Shown here: in pieces, positions 1 to 10,600 of the stretch
Layout of the letters: each line of letters starts with the position of its first letter
Numbering within the stretch: the stretch's first letter is position 1
NCBI GenBank assembly: GCA_025094145.1
Contig: JALLLS010000142.1
Coordinates: 1 to 46,971 of the forward strand
Length of the DNA stretch: 46,971 bases
Direction of reading: 5' to 3'
DNA from: Spinellus fusiger
Taxonomy: Eukaryota; Mucoromycota; Mucoromycetes; Mucorales; Phycomycetaceae
Program-made: the position numbers and the translations under genes
The notes under the pieces: model-generated
The model's input: the letters and a program-made list of their open reading frames with translations, nothing else
What the model was told of the DNA's origin: nothing
The model's database searches: none

Positions 1-211
1 GTAGGTCTTTGGAACACCAATGATCTTAGGGCAATCACTGTGCATAATGTTCTCTCCCACTGTCCCCCACTACTTTCCTTTTCATTACAGAAACATGGCT
101 TCTCTCTCTTGCTTGTCTTCTCACTGACTGGGAGCAGTTTCATTTGTATTGTTCTCCTATGGTCTCCCCTTCCTTCTCCTAACAAGTATACCTTTTCTTT
201 GAAAGTGGGAC
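1..211 (+). pseudogene. LINE family A endonuclease fragment
   Basis: This is a remnant of the N-terminal APE-type endonuclease of a LINE ORF2. The first frame reads VGLWNTNDL, matching the GLWNANGLQQS start of the ORF2 proteins at 25644 and 20140. After a frameshift near position 80, codons 81-107 read FITETWLLS, identical to the catalytic-glutamate motif of the copy at 22288-25644. The fragment continues off the left edge and is cut on the right by an LTR-like repeat at 212. No reverse transcriptase part follows, so it cannot be functional. The family assignment rests on these two short motifs. Confidence 0.7.
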
Positions 212-690
212 TGTTGTGTTCCAACTTCAATCCAAAGATTCTTCATGAATTGTTCAACATGATTAGTATGCTGTGACATTCAGAATACTCTATGAAAGCT
301 TGAGTGCACACAAGTACCATAGTACATCTCTGTATCATCTCACTGATTGGTCATAACTACAAATCAACCTTCTAAGCTCAATTTACTATTGGACACTTAG
401 TGAGCTGCCTTCATCTATAAATCCTTAGTGGATTAAATAAGACCTATCAAAGGCAATTAAAGTGAAGACATAATAGATGGCTCTATAATGGTGTGCTTAT
501 TTAATAAACCAACCATATGGTTGCATCTATCAATAAGCTATGCCATAGACTAATCATTAACTACCAAAAGGTAGAATTCCACTGAAGGATAAGCACCCAC
601 AGAAAGTATAAATAATGAACCACTCTTCACTTAATAAAAATGATCTTTGTTCAGACTTGTTATTTTATACTTGTCTGAATAATCACAACA
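212..690 (+). repeat. LTR-D solo LTR, copy 1
   Basis: This LTR-like repeat starts TGTTGTGTTCC and ends CACAACA, giving TG...CA termini with a short terminal inverted repeat. A TATA box (AGTATAAATAA at about 605) is followed about 20 bp later by AATAAA, a compact promoter and polyadenylation layout. It matches repeats at 3532-4188 (reverse), 6703-7359 and 27838-28682. Only two of the ATAAGG-type palindromes that form an array in copies 2 and 3 are present. No target-site duplication is visible, and it separates a LINE fragment from a Tc1 fragment. Confidence 0.75.
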
Positions 691-1165
691 ATGCCAGTTG
701 TCATACTAGTAAGGAGACTAGAAAATGGAAGGATGAGAGAGGCATAGTCATGATGGAGGGGTGGCCCTCTCAAAGCCCTGACCTGAGCCCAATTGAGCAT
801 CTTTGGGAGGAACTTGACAGAGCAGTTTGGAAGAGGATGACCCCAGCAAGCACTCTCCAGGATCTGAAGGCTCTCCTGGTCCAAGAATGGGACAAGATTC
901 CCAAGGAGTTTACCAACAACCTCATCAGCAGTATACATTGGAGATGTAGGGCTGTTATAGAGGCCAAGGATAGAAACACCAAATACTAAGGGTTTCCAGC
1001 CAATAAATCTGTATTTATTATCCTGTTGACCTTTATACTTAATCCTATTTTTAAGTCTCTACTGTGTGTTTAATGTGTGTTTTTATGACAAAGAATAATT
1101 ATTTTCCCAAACAAAAATCCTATCAGTAAAATGTGAATAAATGATTATTTTTTTGCCTGACACTG
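691..1165 (+). pseudogene. Tc1-a: 3' fragment of a Tc1-like transposon
   Basis: Codons to 989 encode the C-terminal third of a Tc1-like DDE transposase. It begins at the NNASCH block, where intact Tc1 proteins carry the second catalytic Asp (DNASCH), and continues through SPDLSPIEHLW with the final catalytic Glu. Two thirds of the protein and the left terminal repeat are missing, apparently replaced by the LTR-D copy at 212-690. Downstream untranslated sequence matches Tc1-c and ends in the CACTG terminus at 1165, followed by TA as expected for a Tc1 target. It is non-functional. Confidence 0.85.
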
Positions 1166-1327
1166 TATTAGCTATATTACTATAATAAACAAGTTTATCT
1201 ATCAAAAATATATTTTTATTGATAATACAATTTGATATTGAGGTATCCACAAAAGGAAATAAGAATTTAGATATTTAAAGGCCACTAAGGTTATTAACAG
1301 GACTACTAGAGAGATGAATTGGTAGTA
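1166..1327. repeat. Degenerate Plavaka-type subterminal fragment
   Basis: About 100 bp here is the reverse complement of 15215-15345, the AT-rich subterminal region of the Plavaka-like transposon, including a TTGATATTGAGGTA block. The segment at about 1266-1310 resembles 29319-29345 in reverse. It is squeezed between two Tc1 ends. No coding capacity is visible. Confidence 0.5.
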
Positions 1328-2679
1328 CAGTGGCCCCTAACAAAACAATAAAAAATTTTCATGCCCCAGTCTAATCTATAATAGGAAATACTTATTCTTT
1401 ATCATAAAAACATACATTAAACACATAGTAGAGAATTGAAAATAGGATGAAGTATAAAGGTCAACAGGATAATAAATACAGATTTATTGGCTCAAAACCC
1501 TTAGTATTTGGTGCTTCCACCCTTGGCCTCAATGACAGCCCTACATCTCTGCCCCATGCTGGCAATGAGGGTGTCTGTGGTGTCCTTGGGAATTTTTTCC
1601 CATTCTTGCAACAGAAGCACCTCCAAATCTTGAAGGGTGCTTGCTGGGGTCATCCTCTTCCTAATGGCCCTGTCAAGCACCTCCCAAAGATGCTTTATTG
1701 GGTTCAGGTTGGGGCTTTGTGAGGGCCACCCCTTCATACTGGCAATATTCTCTTGTGCCTTCCACAACCTGGACCCTCTACTCTTGTGGCAGCTAGCATT
1801 GTTTTCCTGAAGAACTTAATCTACCTCTGGATTCAGTGCCTTGAGTTGGGCCAGCTCAGGGCAGTAGTTCTCCTTCAAGATCTCAATGTATTTTCCACTG
1901 TCTATACTGCCCTTCACAGGTGCCAATCTCCTGACACCTTTACCAGAGAAAGATCCCCACACCATCACGCTGCCACCTCCAAACTTTATGGTGGGCTTGA
2001 CATTCTTTGGGAGCAGTCCCTCATTAACTTTTTGCACAACCTTGGTATGGTTGTTGGTGGTGACCAACTGGTATCCGGACTTATCAGACCAGATGACTGT
2101 CTTCCAGTTGTTTTTAGTCCAGTGGAGGTGGGCCTTGGCCCAAGCAAGTCTCAACTTCTTGTGCTTAGTAGTAAGAGAGGGTTTCTTAACTACCCTGCAG
2201 GAAAACAGGCCAAGCTTCTTCATCATTTTCTAAAAGTGCTCATGGACACTTGGGTGGTCATCTGCTTGCAAAGCTGATTCATTGTCTGAAATGAATCTCT
2301 TGCCACTTTGAAACTGACCTCTCTCTTGTCTCTCTCTGTCAGAATGGGCTTGCACCCAGTGCTCTTCTTGGTCTTGAAACAGCCAGTTTCCTTATATCTC
2401 TTTATGATATGGGAAACAGACTGCCTACTAGCTCCAAACATAGCAGAAATGGCAGCCTGGCTGGTCCCATTTAAGGTGGCCTTGTGAGCAATGAGGCATC
2501 AAGTGGTCATCAATATTCTTCTTTCTGTTCCCAAGAGGTCTCATGGGTTGTTTGGCAGTGTTAGATGGGGTAGACATTATGATGGAAAATTGATAAATGA
2601 AGAATGTTTAATAATTTTTTTTCAAGGGTAAAATTATGGTCTGAATTTGAAATATCCATTGTTTTGTTAGGAGCCACTG
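1328..2679 (-). mobile_element. Tc1-b: complete but dead Tc1-like transposon
   Basis: A 1,352-bp Tc1/mariner-type DNA transposon. The left terminus CAGTGGCCCCTAACAAAACA and the right terminus (reverse CAGTGGCTCCTAACAAAACA) form terminal inverted repeats, each flanked by TA (1326-1327 and 2680-2681). The single gene lies on the minus strand. It is homologous throughout to Tc1-c at 31292-32653. It lies to the right of the Plavaka-type fragment at 1166. Confidence 0.92.
1501..2577 (-). pseudogene. Tc1-b transposase (frameshifted)
   Basis: This is a cut-and-paste transposase of the Tc1 family (helix-turn-helix DNA-binding domain plus DDE catalytic core). The start codon is at 2577. The N-terminal part to about 2223 carries the FGASRQSVSHIIKRYKETG helix-turn-helix. 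The middle (1816-2226) holds WSDKS, where the Glu after the catalytic Asp of the family WSDES motif is Lys, and KFGGGSVMVWGSF. The C-terminus (1501-1767) holds SPNLNPIKHLW, in which the final catalytic Glu is Lys. At least two frameshifts separate these blocks. It is clearly inactive. Confidence 0.88.
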
Positions 2680-3022
2680 TAGTTTGGTCTCTAGCAGGGA
2701 CAACAAAATAGAGTTTTGACACAAGGTCTGGCAAAAGAAAATCCAAGGGGTACAGAAGATGAGACACAACACACAATTTGAGCACAATAGGTAACTAGGC
2801 AACTATTCTTTAAGCAATCTTTGCTTCTCTTAACAGTTTCAACAATACTTAACATTAATAAAAAGATCAATAGTTTACTAGATGTTCAAATAATGTGGTT
2901 TTTATACACTGTTTTCCTTGTTTTGTTAGTTATATCAACTTTTATCTCATGTACCTCCAACAGCATGCATGTATGGCAAAACTTCAACTATCCATACAAT
3001 AGTCAAAGCTATATCACAGATA
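2680..3022. other. Non-coding, AT-rich, no feature recognised
   Basis: Between Tc1-b and the Plavaka-type end I see no coding region with homology or biased codon use. The short reading frames here are low-complexity AT-rich translations. Confidence 0.5.
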
Positions 3023-3125
3023 CTTGCAAACCTTTGATTTTAAATACAGATTCATATATGGTGAGGTCTTTTAACAATGTAAAAAGAAGATATCACTGCT
3101 TAAAGGCCAGAAAAATCTTTGGGTG
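3023..3125 (+). repeat. Solo end of a Plavaka-type transposon
   Basis: This segment matches, in reverse, the left end of the 15084-19154 transposon. It contains ACTTGCAAACCTTTG, ATATCACTGCTTAAAGGCCA and the terminus CTTTGGGTGTA (the intact element has CTTTGGGTGTG). One internal subterminal repeat is missing. There is no partner end nearby, so this is an isolated terminus or a fragment cut up by later insertions. Confidence 0.65.
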
Positions 3126-3531
3126 TATAGTATAAGCTGATATTAGATACCAGAATACATGTTTTATTATAACAATTAGATCTATATTTATATTTGTGTT
3201 TCTATAGGACTATTCAATTTCTGAATGATAAATGACTAAGTGATAAATATAATAGTGTATAAGTCATGGCATGGTAAAGAACTAATTGAGTAAATGGCAA
3301 AGCCTAACAATTGAGATGATAAAGATGAGAAGTGATAGATACAGTTATCACTATATTCTAGCTAGCTTAATTTCAATTTGTACATTAAATGACAAGCCAT
3401 ATCCAAACAGGATTGATAAATACTAGTCATTGTAATGTTTTCATATGGACCTGATAATTACATGGATGAATATTAATAAACATTATATTTATCTAGTTTT
3501 ACCATTGATCAGTTAGAAACATTGATAAGAG
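3126..3531. other. AT-rich spacer, no feature recognised
   Basis: About 400 bp of AT-rich sequence with no coding signal, tRNA or recognisable repeat, ending at the inverted LTR-D pair. Confidence 0.5.
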
Positions 3532-4188
3532 TGAGATTGTTTGGACAAATAAAATTAACAAGACTGAACAAAGATAATTTTTATTGAGTAAAGAAAGGTT
3601 CACTATTTATACTTTTGGTGGGTGCTTATCCTTCAGTGGCTTCTACCTTATGGTAGGATAATCTATTCTACCTTATGGTAGTTATGATAGTCAACCTTAT
3701 GGCTGCTTCATAATTACAACTAAATGGTTGGTGGGGACATTCTACCTTATGGTAGAATTCACTCTCTTTGACCTTATGGTTGGTGTCTATATTACTACCT
3801 TATGGTAGTATTAATAACTGCCACCTTATGGTTGGCTCATATGTTTTACTTAGTTGTAGTATTATTAGATTCAACCCTATGGTTGGTTCCTGGGATAAGC
3901 ACTCCATTATTGAAACCATTAATTATTATGAGTCTTTACTCAATTGACTCTGATAGGTCAATACTGTTCTGTTAGGATTATTAATGAAGATGGCTCTTGT
4001 TAAGTGTCTGATAGTACACTGAGCTTTAGAAGGTGATTTGTAGTTACAACCAATCAGTGAGATGATACAGAGATGTACTATGTTACTTGTGTGCACTCAA
4101 GCTTTCATAGAGTATTCTGAATGTCACAGCACACTACTTGTGTTGACCTATTCATAGAGAATCTTTGGATTGAAGTTGGAACACAACA
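3532..4188 (-). repeat. LTR-D copy 2 (left arm)
   Basis: A reverse-orientation LTR-D. Its 5' terminus TGTTGTGTTCC is at 4188 and its 3' terminus CAATCTCA at 3532. It carries TATA and AATAAA signals near 3580-3620 on the minus strand and the ATAAGG palindrome array at 3641-3887. Beyond about 4189 a degenerate second version of part of the repeat (about 4200-4260) can be seen. Confidence 0.8.
3641..3887. repeat. Palindrome array (about 25-bp period), left arm
   Basis: Nine copies of a short hairpin unit, typically CTACCTTATGGTAG or CAACCTTATGGTTG on this strand, are spaced about 25 bp apart with unrelated spacers. The array is the exact mirror of 7002-7250 in the right arm. Confidence 0.85.
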
Positions 4189-6702
4189 AAGAGCTACTCT
4201 GATTAAGTGTATGATAGATATACTGAGCTAAGAAGGTGATTTTGATATGTATAGCACACTATTTATAGAGAATAGTTTTGTGATAATCAAAGTCATCACA
4301 CTTCACATTATCAGTTCTTTTCACTCTATGACTCAAATCATCACTATATCATCTCATCACAATAATTCAAAGTCTTTAATATTACTAATAATTATGTTAT
4401 GAATCCCACTAATGAGGGATCATTGCTATCAGATATATGTGGTATACAGGTTATCTTAGATTATATGTTGTGGGATTGTCTAGAAATATTATGTAAATAA
4501 ATGTTGAATTTTATATAATAATTTTATATCTAATAATAGAATAATAATACATCAGATATAATGGAATATATAGCAACATACCAAGAGTGTTGGTGATATA
4601 TTTGATAAACTTCAGATATACTAGAGATTCAAGCAACACACTAATTTATAGGTGTTTGTATTAGCTTATGTTAATATTGAAAATCAAAATAATTGTATTA
4701 ATAAGATGTACAATATATTTATATAAAATATCCTGCATGTTTCAGATAGCAATCATTCCTCATTGAATCACTTATCATTTATCATTCAGTAACTTGATAG
4801 TACCATAAAAACAATCATATGTATACTCATCCAATTGTCACAATAGAATCTGCATTCTGATACCAGCTATTAGACTTACTCCATACTATTATTACAAATA
4901 TGGAAGTATTTGATCCCTGGCATATTAATATGCTATCCTTCCTATGTTTTTGGAAGAGATTGATTTTGTAATTTATACAGACTAATGTATCAGATAGAAA
5001 AAGTATATAAGCTACCATCTATTAGATAGAAGAAAGCTTTGCAAAATATATTTCTTATATTACAAACACACCTTTTGTTTCTGATATTTTGAACACTATC
5101 TTCTGTCTAATTTGTACAACACCTAGCACTATTATCCTATGTAATCCCAGTGGTTCCTTGTACCTATAATTGAAGTCAATACACAGTAATAATTATGGTA
5201 TTTAATATGAATATATTCATTAGTTTATAAAAAGAATAATGTGGTTTTTAATTATTTTTTTTTGAATATATACTAATTTTTTTAGTTGGATTGTCAACAA
5301 AAAATCTCATAAAAAAATATTATCAAAAAATATTTTATAAAAAAATAAATTGAGAGTAAAGTCTTTCGTTTATACACGTTAAATTAATTCAATTAAAACA
5401 TAATTTAATGTTAAAATTAATATATATACATATACACGCATATAAAATATTCTATATATTTTTAAATAATTTATTTTTTATTAAAATACACATATCTTCG
5501 CAAAGCATCTATATTATTTTTTCTGCAATTCAATTGGGTTGCTGGTTTGGAATCAGCTGGTTTTTCTTAAGTATTATTCTATTGGAGATATTTCTACTAC
5601 ATTGTTTTATATTTTCACTTAACTATTTTTTTCGTATATATATTTACATTATTTTATTTTCTGTGTACATATGTTGTATTTCACTGCTAATATGTGTCTA
5701 TTGTGTTTTGACATACATCTTTATGCAATATCTTTGGGATTCAGTCATTATGTGTTCTGTACACTATACTACTGAATCTCTTTTTATTATATAAATAGAA
5801 TATGTACTCAAGATTTTAGATATTGATCACTATTATTTTAGGAGATATAAAATCGTTTTTATAATAACAATTAAATGCAATCAACAATCTCTTATCATTG
5901 TTCATAAGTGTTATATTCATAGTTTATTCAGAGATGTGTCTAATAGAAGAGCACTGATCATTTTACTGACATATAACATAAAGGCTGTGTGTTGATTCAC
6001 CTTTAGAAGCCACAGCCTAGTAATACAAGTGTTTGTATTCTTATTAGTACTAAAAAAGAAGTCTTCAGTGCATTGATTGCAATTGAGTAGTACATAAAGA
6101 GTTGTATTATTTACTTAATGTATATCATCTAATTTTGGATAAAGTCCTGTCATTACTCAGTCTCTTTATTTACAATTCAGATAAAGTAAATACAGTTGGA
6201 TGAAATTTTTTATACTTTATATTTGGCATTCATCATAGTATTACAAAGCTCAAAGGCAAAAGGTGTGGTTTATGAATGTAATAGATATAGTTCTCAATTT
6301 GCTTTTTCTATTCATTGGGCAGGCTTATGTACTTTCTTCCAAGTTAGTTTGATTATGTTTTATAATAACAAGTCTTATAGGATTCAGAGGGTTTGCTCTT
6401 CATCACCTTATTCCTACAATAGGAATGAGGTTATTTTTATTGTTTCATTATAACTTGCATACTCATTTAGATAACAGGGATTATATCTTGTTTTCCAGAG
6501 ACATGTATTCTCTTCTTTTTTGTTATCTCATTAAAAATTTGATGCTATCATTAATTTACAAAGAGTATAATAATGATTATCTAAAATTGAGATTGCTAAT
6601 TTGTTAGTGGTTAAACTTGTTATTTATTTAACAATCAATAGAAAGATCTTTCTGATTAATCTTTCTACTTCATATATAATAGATAATTTAAAGATAACTA
6701 GC
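4189..6702. other. AT-rich core between LTR-D arms, no gene
   Basis: Apart from an LTR-C-like copy at 4836-5095, I see no coding homology in this core. The longest open frame (5408-5794) is a very hydrophobic low-complexity translation of AT-rich DNA and is not supported as a gene. No transposase, recombinase or RT motif is visible. Confidence 0.5.
4836..5095 (+). repeat. LTR-C-like solo LTR, copy 1
   Basis: This segment shares AAGTATATAAGCTA, GCTTTGCAAAATATAT and ACACACCTTTTGTTTCT with the solo LTR at 12805-13016. It ends TTTTGAACA, like the Gyp-1 LTR end TTTTTTAACA. The 5' end is set at TGTCACAATAG. The flanks CAAT and CTAT match a 4-bp duplication only with one mismatch, so the borders are approximate. 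Confidence 0.6.
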
Positions 6703-7359
6703 TGTGATGATCCAAATTCAATCCAAAGATTCTCTATGAATAGGTCAACACAAGTAGTGTACTGTGATATTCAGAATACTCTATGAAAGCTTGAGTGCAC
6801 ACAAGTAACATAGTACATCTCTGTATCATCTCACTGATTGGTTATAACTACAAATCACCTTCTAAAGCTCAATCTATTATTGGACACTTAATGAGCTGCC
6901 TTTATCTATAAATCCTTAGTATATTAAATAAAACCTATCAGTGTCAATTGAGTAAAGACTCATAATAATTAATGGTTTCAATAATGGAGTGCTTATCCCA
7001 GGAACCAACCATAGGGTTGAATCTAATAATACTACAACTAAGTAAAACATATGAGCCAACCATAAGGTGGCAGTTATTAATACTACCATAAGGTAGTAAT
7101 ATAGACACCAACCATAAGGTCAAAGAGAGTGAATTCTACCATAAGGTAGAATGTCCCCACCAACCATTTAGTTGTAATTATGAAGCAGCCATAAGGTTGA
7201 CTATCATAACTACCATAAGGTAGAATAGATTATCCTACCATAAGGTAGAAGCCACTGAAGGATAAGCACCCACCAAAAGTATAAATAGTGAACCTTTCTT
7301 TACTCAATAAAAATTATCTTTGTTCAGTCTTGTTAATTTTATTTGTCCAAACAATCTCA
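6703..7359 (+). repeat. LTR-D copy 3 (right arm)
   Basis: A forward LTR-D running from TGTGATGATCC to CAATCTCA. It has AGTATAAATAG at about 7279 followed by CAATAAAAAT about 20 bp later. The outer part is identical to the left arm by eye. The right border abuts the 3' part of LINE LA2 at about 7361. Confidence 0.8.
7002..7250. repeat. Palindrome array (about 25-bp period), right arm
   Basis: Hairpin units of the form CTACCATAAGGTAG or CAACCATAAGGTTG begin at about 7004, 7058, 7083, 7110, 7136, 7161, 7187, 7210 and 7235. After the first interval the spacing is 23-27 bp. Spacers differ from one another. The position upstream of the TATA box suggests a regulatory or protein-binding array in the LTR U3 region, which is inference. 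Confidence 0.85.
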
Positions 7360-7474
7360 ATTCCATGGAATAGTCAAAAGAGGAACCCAAAAGAAAAAAC
7401 AAGCAGAAGAAGACAAAGGAAGACAAGGATTTGCATTGTCAATTGGATGGCTTAGTGGTGGTGCTATTGGTAAC

Positions 7475-7489
7475 TGTGTCCAAAGATAT
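7475..7489. repeat. Left target-site duplication of LINE LB1
   Basis: TGTGTCCAAAGATAT occurs here and again at 12716-12730, flanking LB1. The sequence belongs to LA2, where LA3 has the related GACCAAAGATGTGCTGG. Confidence 0.9.
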
Positions 7490-7667
7490 TTTTTTTGTAG
7501 GAAGGCAACATAGGCCTTGAAGGTTAATTTATTAAAGAGGAGAAAATATATAAGAATAAAATAAAAGATTCAAGCAGGGTGAATCACCTACCATCAAGAT
7601 GAATGGATAGTCCCAGGTAAATAATACAAAAAGAAAGTTTGAAAACAGGGAAAATTAAAGTTAAAAC

Positions 7668-10600
7668 TTAGGTAAGATCAACTTCATCAGTAAATATAGA
7701 AACAGGAGTGTGTACAGTAGGGGCAACAGAAGAAGAGACAAATGGTACCCCATCAAATACACACCTCCAATGGGCTCTCCAACATGCCAACAGACAAGAG
7801 TGGACTACTTGGCAGGATTCAATGAATATTCTGCTGGATATGGCAGGAAGCTTAAGCTCATAAATAGCAATCATTATATCTAACAATTGAAGCTCACACC
7901 CAAAATATGACTGTCACATCTCCTGCCAAACAGAGAGTTTGTTGGAGCATAAGAACAAGAAGTGGGCTGGATGGTCTTCTGAAGCCAGACAAATAGGACA
8001 CACAGTATCTGGAAACAGTAATGGAACAATCTGATAAAGAACAAGACAACAGGACAATTTACTGTGCAATGTACAATACCAGATAGAGCAAGAAGAGTGG
8101 TAAATAGGAGATACCCAAAAAGAAATCCAGCAGCTGCAAGTCCAAACAGGGCAGAAAGGAAGGACTGGTAATCTAGTGGACTCTATACAACAAAACTATT
8201 GAGAGGTCAATTTATACAATTCATATTTAGGTAGAAGGACTATTGCATCATGATACACTTTAAGATTGGGTGGTTCAAATGGTGGCTCAAGTGGGTGTGA
8301 GGGGGTTGGAAAACAGTGACAAACAAAGAACAGTTTGAAAAGTATTTTATGCTGAGAATGGGCCTTGAAGAATGAGGCACAAAGATTAGAACTTTTTAAG
8401 TTCTCTTGATGTAATCAAGGGCAAATATAACCCTGAGAAGTATTATAGGTAAAGAAATCTTTTACTAAAGACTTGGAGAATCCTGACCTGGGAGTAAAAC
8501 CAGCCTGACGTTCTTGCCATATCTCACTCAATGGCAGTTCCAAACATGTGAGAGATGGTAAGCACTTGGAAAAGTCTTGTGATAAAAGGTCCATGGCACA
8601 AAAAAAGAGTGAGAGTGTGCTTGGAGGAAGACATAATTGAGCAGGATGGTAGGTAGGAAAGAGCAGAGAAAGAAGAGGATCCATAGCCTTACATTCAGAA
8701 CAAAGGGCATGTTGCATTGGCTGTAAGATAATGGACTCAGCATACTGGTCAGGAAAGAAAAGGGGTAAAAGCCAACAAAGTTGCAAAATAGATTGCTGCC
8801 TCAATAGATCCAAAAGACCAAGACTACCTTGACCTTTCTTGAGCTGCATGTATGTCAGACTAATAGGAGGGAACATCCTCTGCATCATGTACCCTTGACC
8901 CAAAGACCATAATTTCTGTAGAACCTTCTTGGGAACAGAAGCAAAGCAAAGCACACACCAGACCTTTGATATGATCAAAGTATTGAGTACAGTTGCCCTA
9001 CCAAGCAGAGAGAGTTGTCTTTGCCTGTGAATTTTGCAAGCTGTCTCAACCTTGACAATCATTTGGTCAGTAAAAACACAGCATTGTGCCTGAGATGTAC
9101 ACAAAGGAAATCCTAAATAAGTGACTGAAGCTGCAGAATGTTGATCATGCCATGCAGTAATATTATGAGAGGCTAGGACAGAAGACCAAAGAGGTAAAAG
9201 TACACCAGAGAGTGACAATGCCTGTGTCTTTCTAAGGTTGACACAAGCATTGGAAGCACAAGAATATATAGCAAGAAGGTCAAGTAAACAAGGCAGATCC
9301 TGCTGATCCTGCATAAACACCAAAGCATCATCAGCATAGGCTAGAATCTTGACAGGCTCAGGTGCTGTGGATCCAGATGAAAAAGGAGATAGGCTCCAGC
9401 AATATCAAATAAATTGAGGATTGTGAACAATCAATCTTATTAATGGCTCAAAAACAAGGTTAAACAGTATATGTAATATAGGATTCCCTGGTGTAGTCCA
9501 TGACCTTGATGTACTGTAGGAGAGAGATGACCATTTACATTGATGCAGATCTTAGTCTGAAAGAACAGATGATCAATGCAACAAACAAAGCTATCTGGAA
9601 ATCCAAAATGCACAAGAATACAAGAGAGATACACAGGATGCACACAATTGTATGATTTTTCCTGATCAAGAAGAAGGCCAATTCCAGGATTGTCAAATGT
9701 ATAAGCATCTTCCATAATCAAGCTAGTAAGCAGACCATTATCATCAATAAAACAATCATGCATGAAGCCTGTCTGATTTCTAGTGATCAGTAGTTGAGTT
9801 ATTGGAATGATTTGAGCCTTCAAAAGTCTAGTAAATGTCTTGGCATCTGTGTTAATAAGTGAAATAGAGTGCAAATTGGTCAAGTTAGCAAGATCACCCT
9901 TCTTAGGAAGAAGGGACACACAAGTGTGCTGCCAACTGTCAGGGAATATCCCAATAAGAACATCCAGGTAGACTCAAACAAGTAGATCCTGGTATTCTCA
10001 ATGGTGAAACACTAATGTTAGAATCTCATAAGGTATTACATCAGGCCCTGGACTGCTTCCAGAAGGCACACAACAAACTCCCTGAAGAAGTTCTTCAAGC
10101 ACAAAAGGACTAGAGATATAGCTTGTATATTCAGCAGAAATACAACACCCCTCTGGGATGGCTGACAATAACTGATCAATTGCAGCTTCTTCTATGGGCT
10201 CTGGTGTGTATAGCTGTTGATAGAATACCTGAGCTGCTGAGGTCATTGTAGTGGGTGAGTCACACAGTTCTGAAGTATCAGGGTGGATGATTGGTGGCAC
10301 CATTTTGTGTGTCTGGCAATGCTCTATTGTTCTTTTCAAATATCTGGTATATATTTCTGCATTCTCTCTCCAATGGTGGCCAGCTTTGAAAGCCACAATG
10401 GTAGCTATCTCTTGTTGCATAGTACCAATATTCTGTTTCACAAGAAGAAGTTGGTCAGGAAGAAGAGTTGGAGCAGGGGACAAAGTAGTAATGATATGTG
10501 AGTGCTTCTTATGGAGGGCCTCAAGGGGTTCAACATGCCATGCTGCATATTGTTTACCATACTTCTTGGTGATCTTCACAATCATCCTCTTGGTGGCATC

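Larger units (their letters stand above)
3532..7359. mobile_element. Inverted LTR-D pair with 2.5-kb core
   Basis: Two LTR-D arms lie in inverted orientation (3532-4188 minus, 6703-7359 plus) around 2.5 kb of AT-rich sequence. The outer roughly 410 bp of the arms read as identical to each other, while the inner halves have diverged. Each arm's TATA box and AATAAA signal read outward. A normal LTR retrotransposon has direct repeats, so this is either two independent solo LTRs homogenised by gene conversion or a DIRS-like or foldback element with inverted termini. No target-site duplication is visible, which would suit a DIRS-like origin. The core encodes nothing recognisable. Confidence 0.55.

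Noticed and set aside
1753..2277. 174-residue plus-strand ORF across Tc1-b
   Set aside because: It is the reverse of the transposase middle and N-terminal region; the minus strand carries all family motifs and the terminal repeats confirm the element.
2821..3135. 104-residue ORF ending in a KARKIFGCI peptide
   Set aside because: The end is translated Plavaka-type terminal repeat, and the same peptide appears by chance at 15168 where the repeat joins the LINE. No coding support.
5408..5794. 128-residue hydrophobic open frame that could be a membrane protein
   Set aside because: It lies in extremely AT-rich DNA and is dominated by Ile, Phe, Tyr and Leu as expected from T-rich codons. No motif, no flanking signals and no homologous copy in the window.
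7002..7250. CRISPR-like array of short palindromic repeats with spacers
   Set aside because: Repeats are only 14 bp with about 11-bp spacers, imperfect, and sit inside an LTR-like repeat of a eukaryotic genome. No Cas-like gene is present. Kept as a regulatory array.
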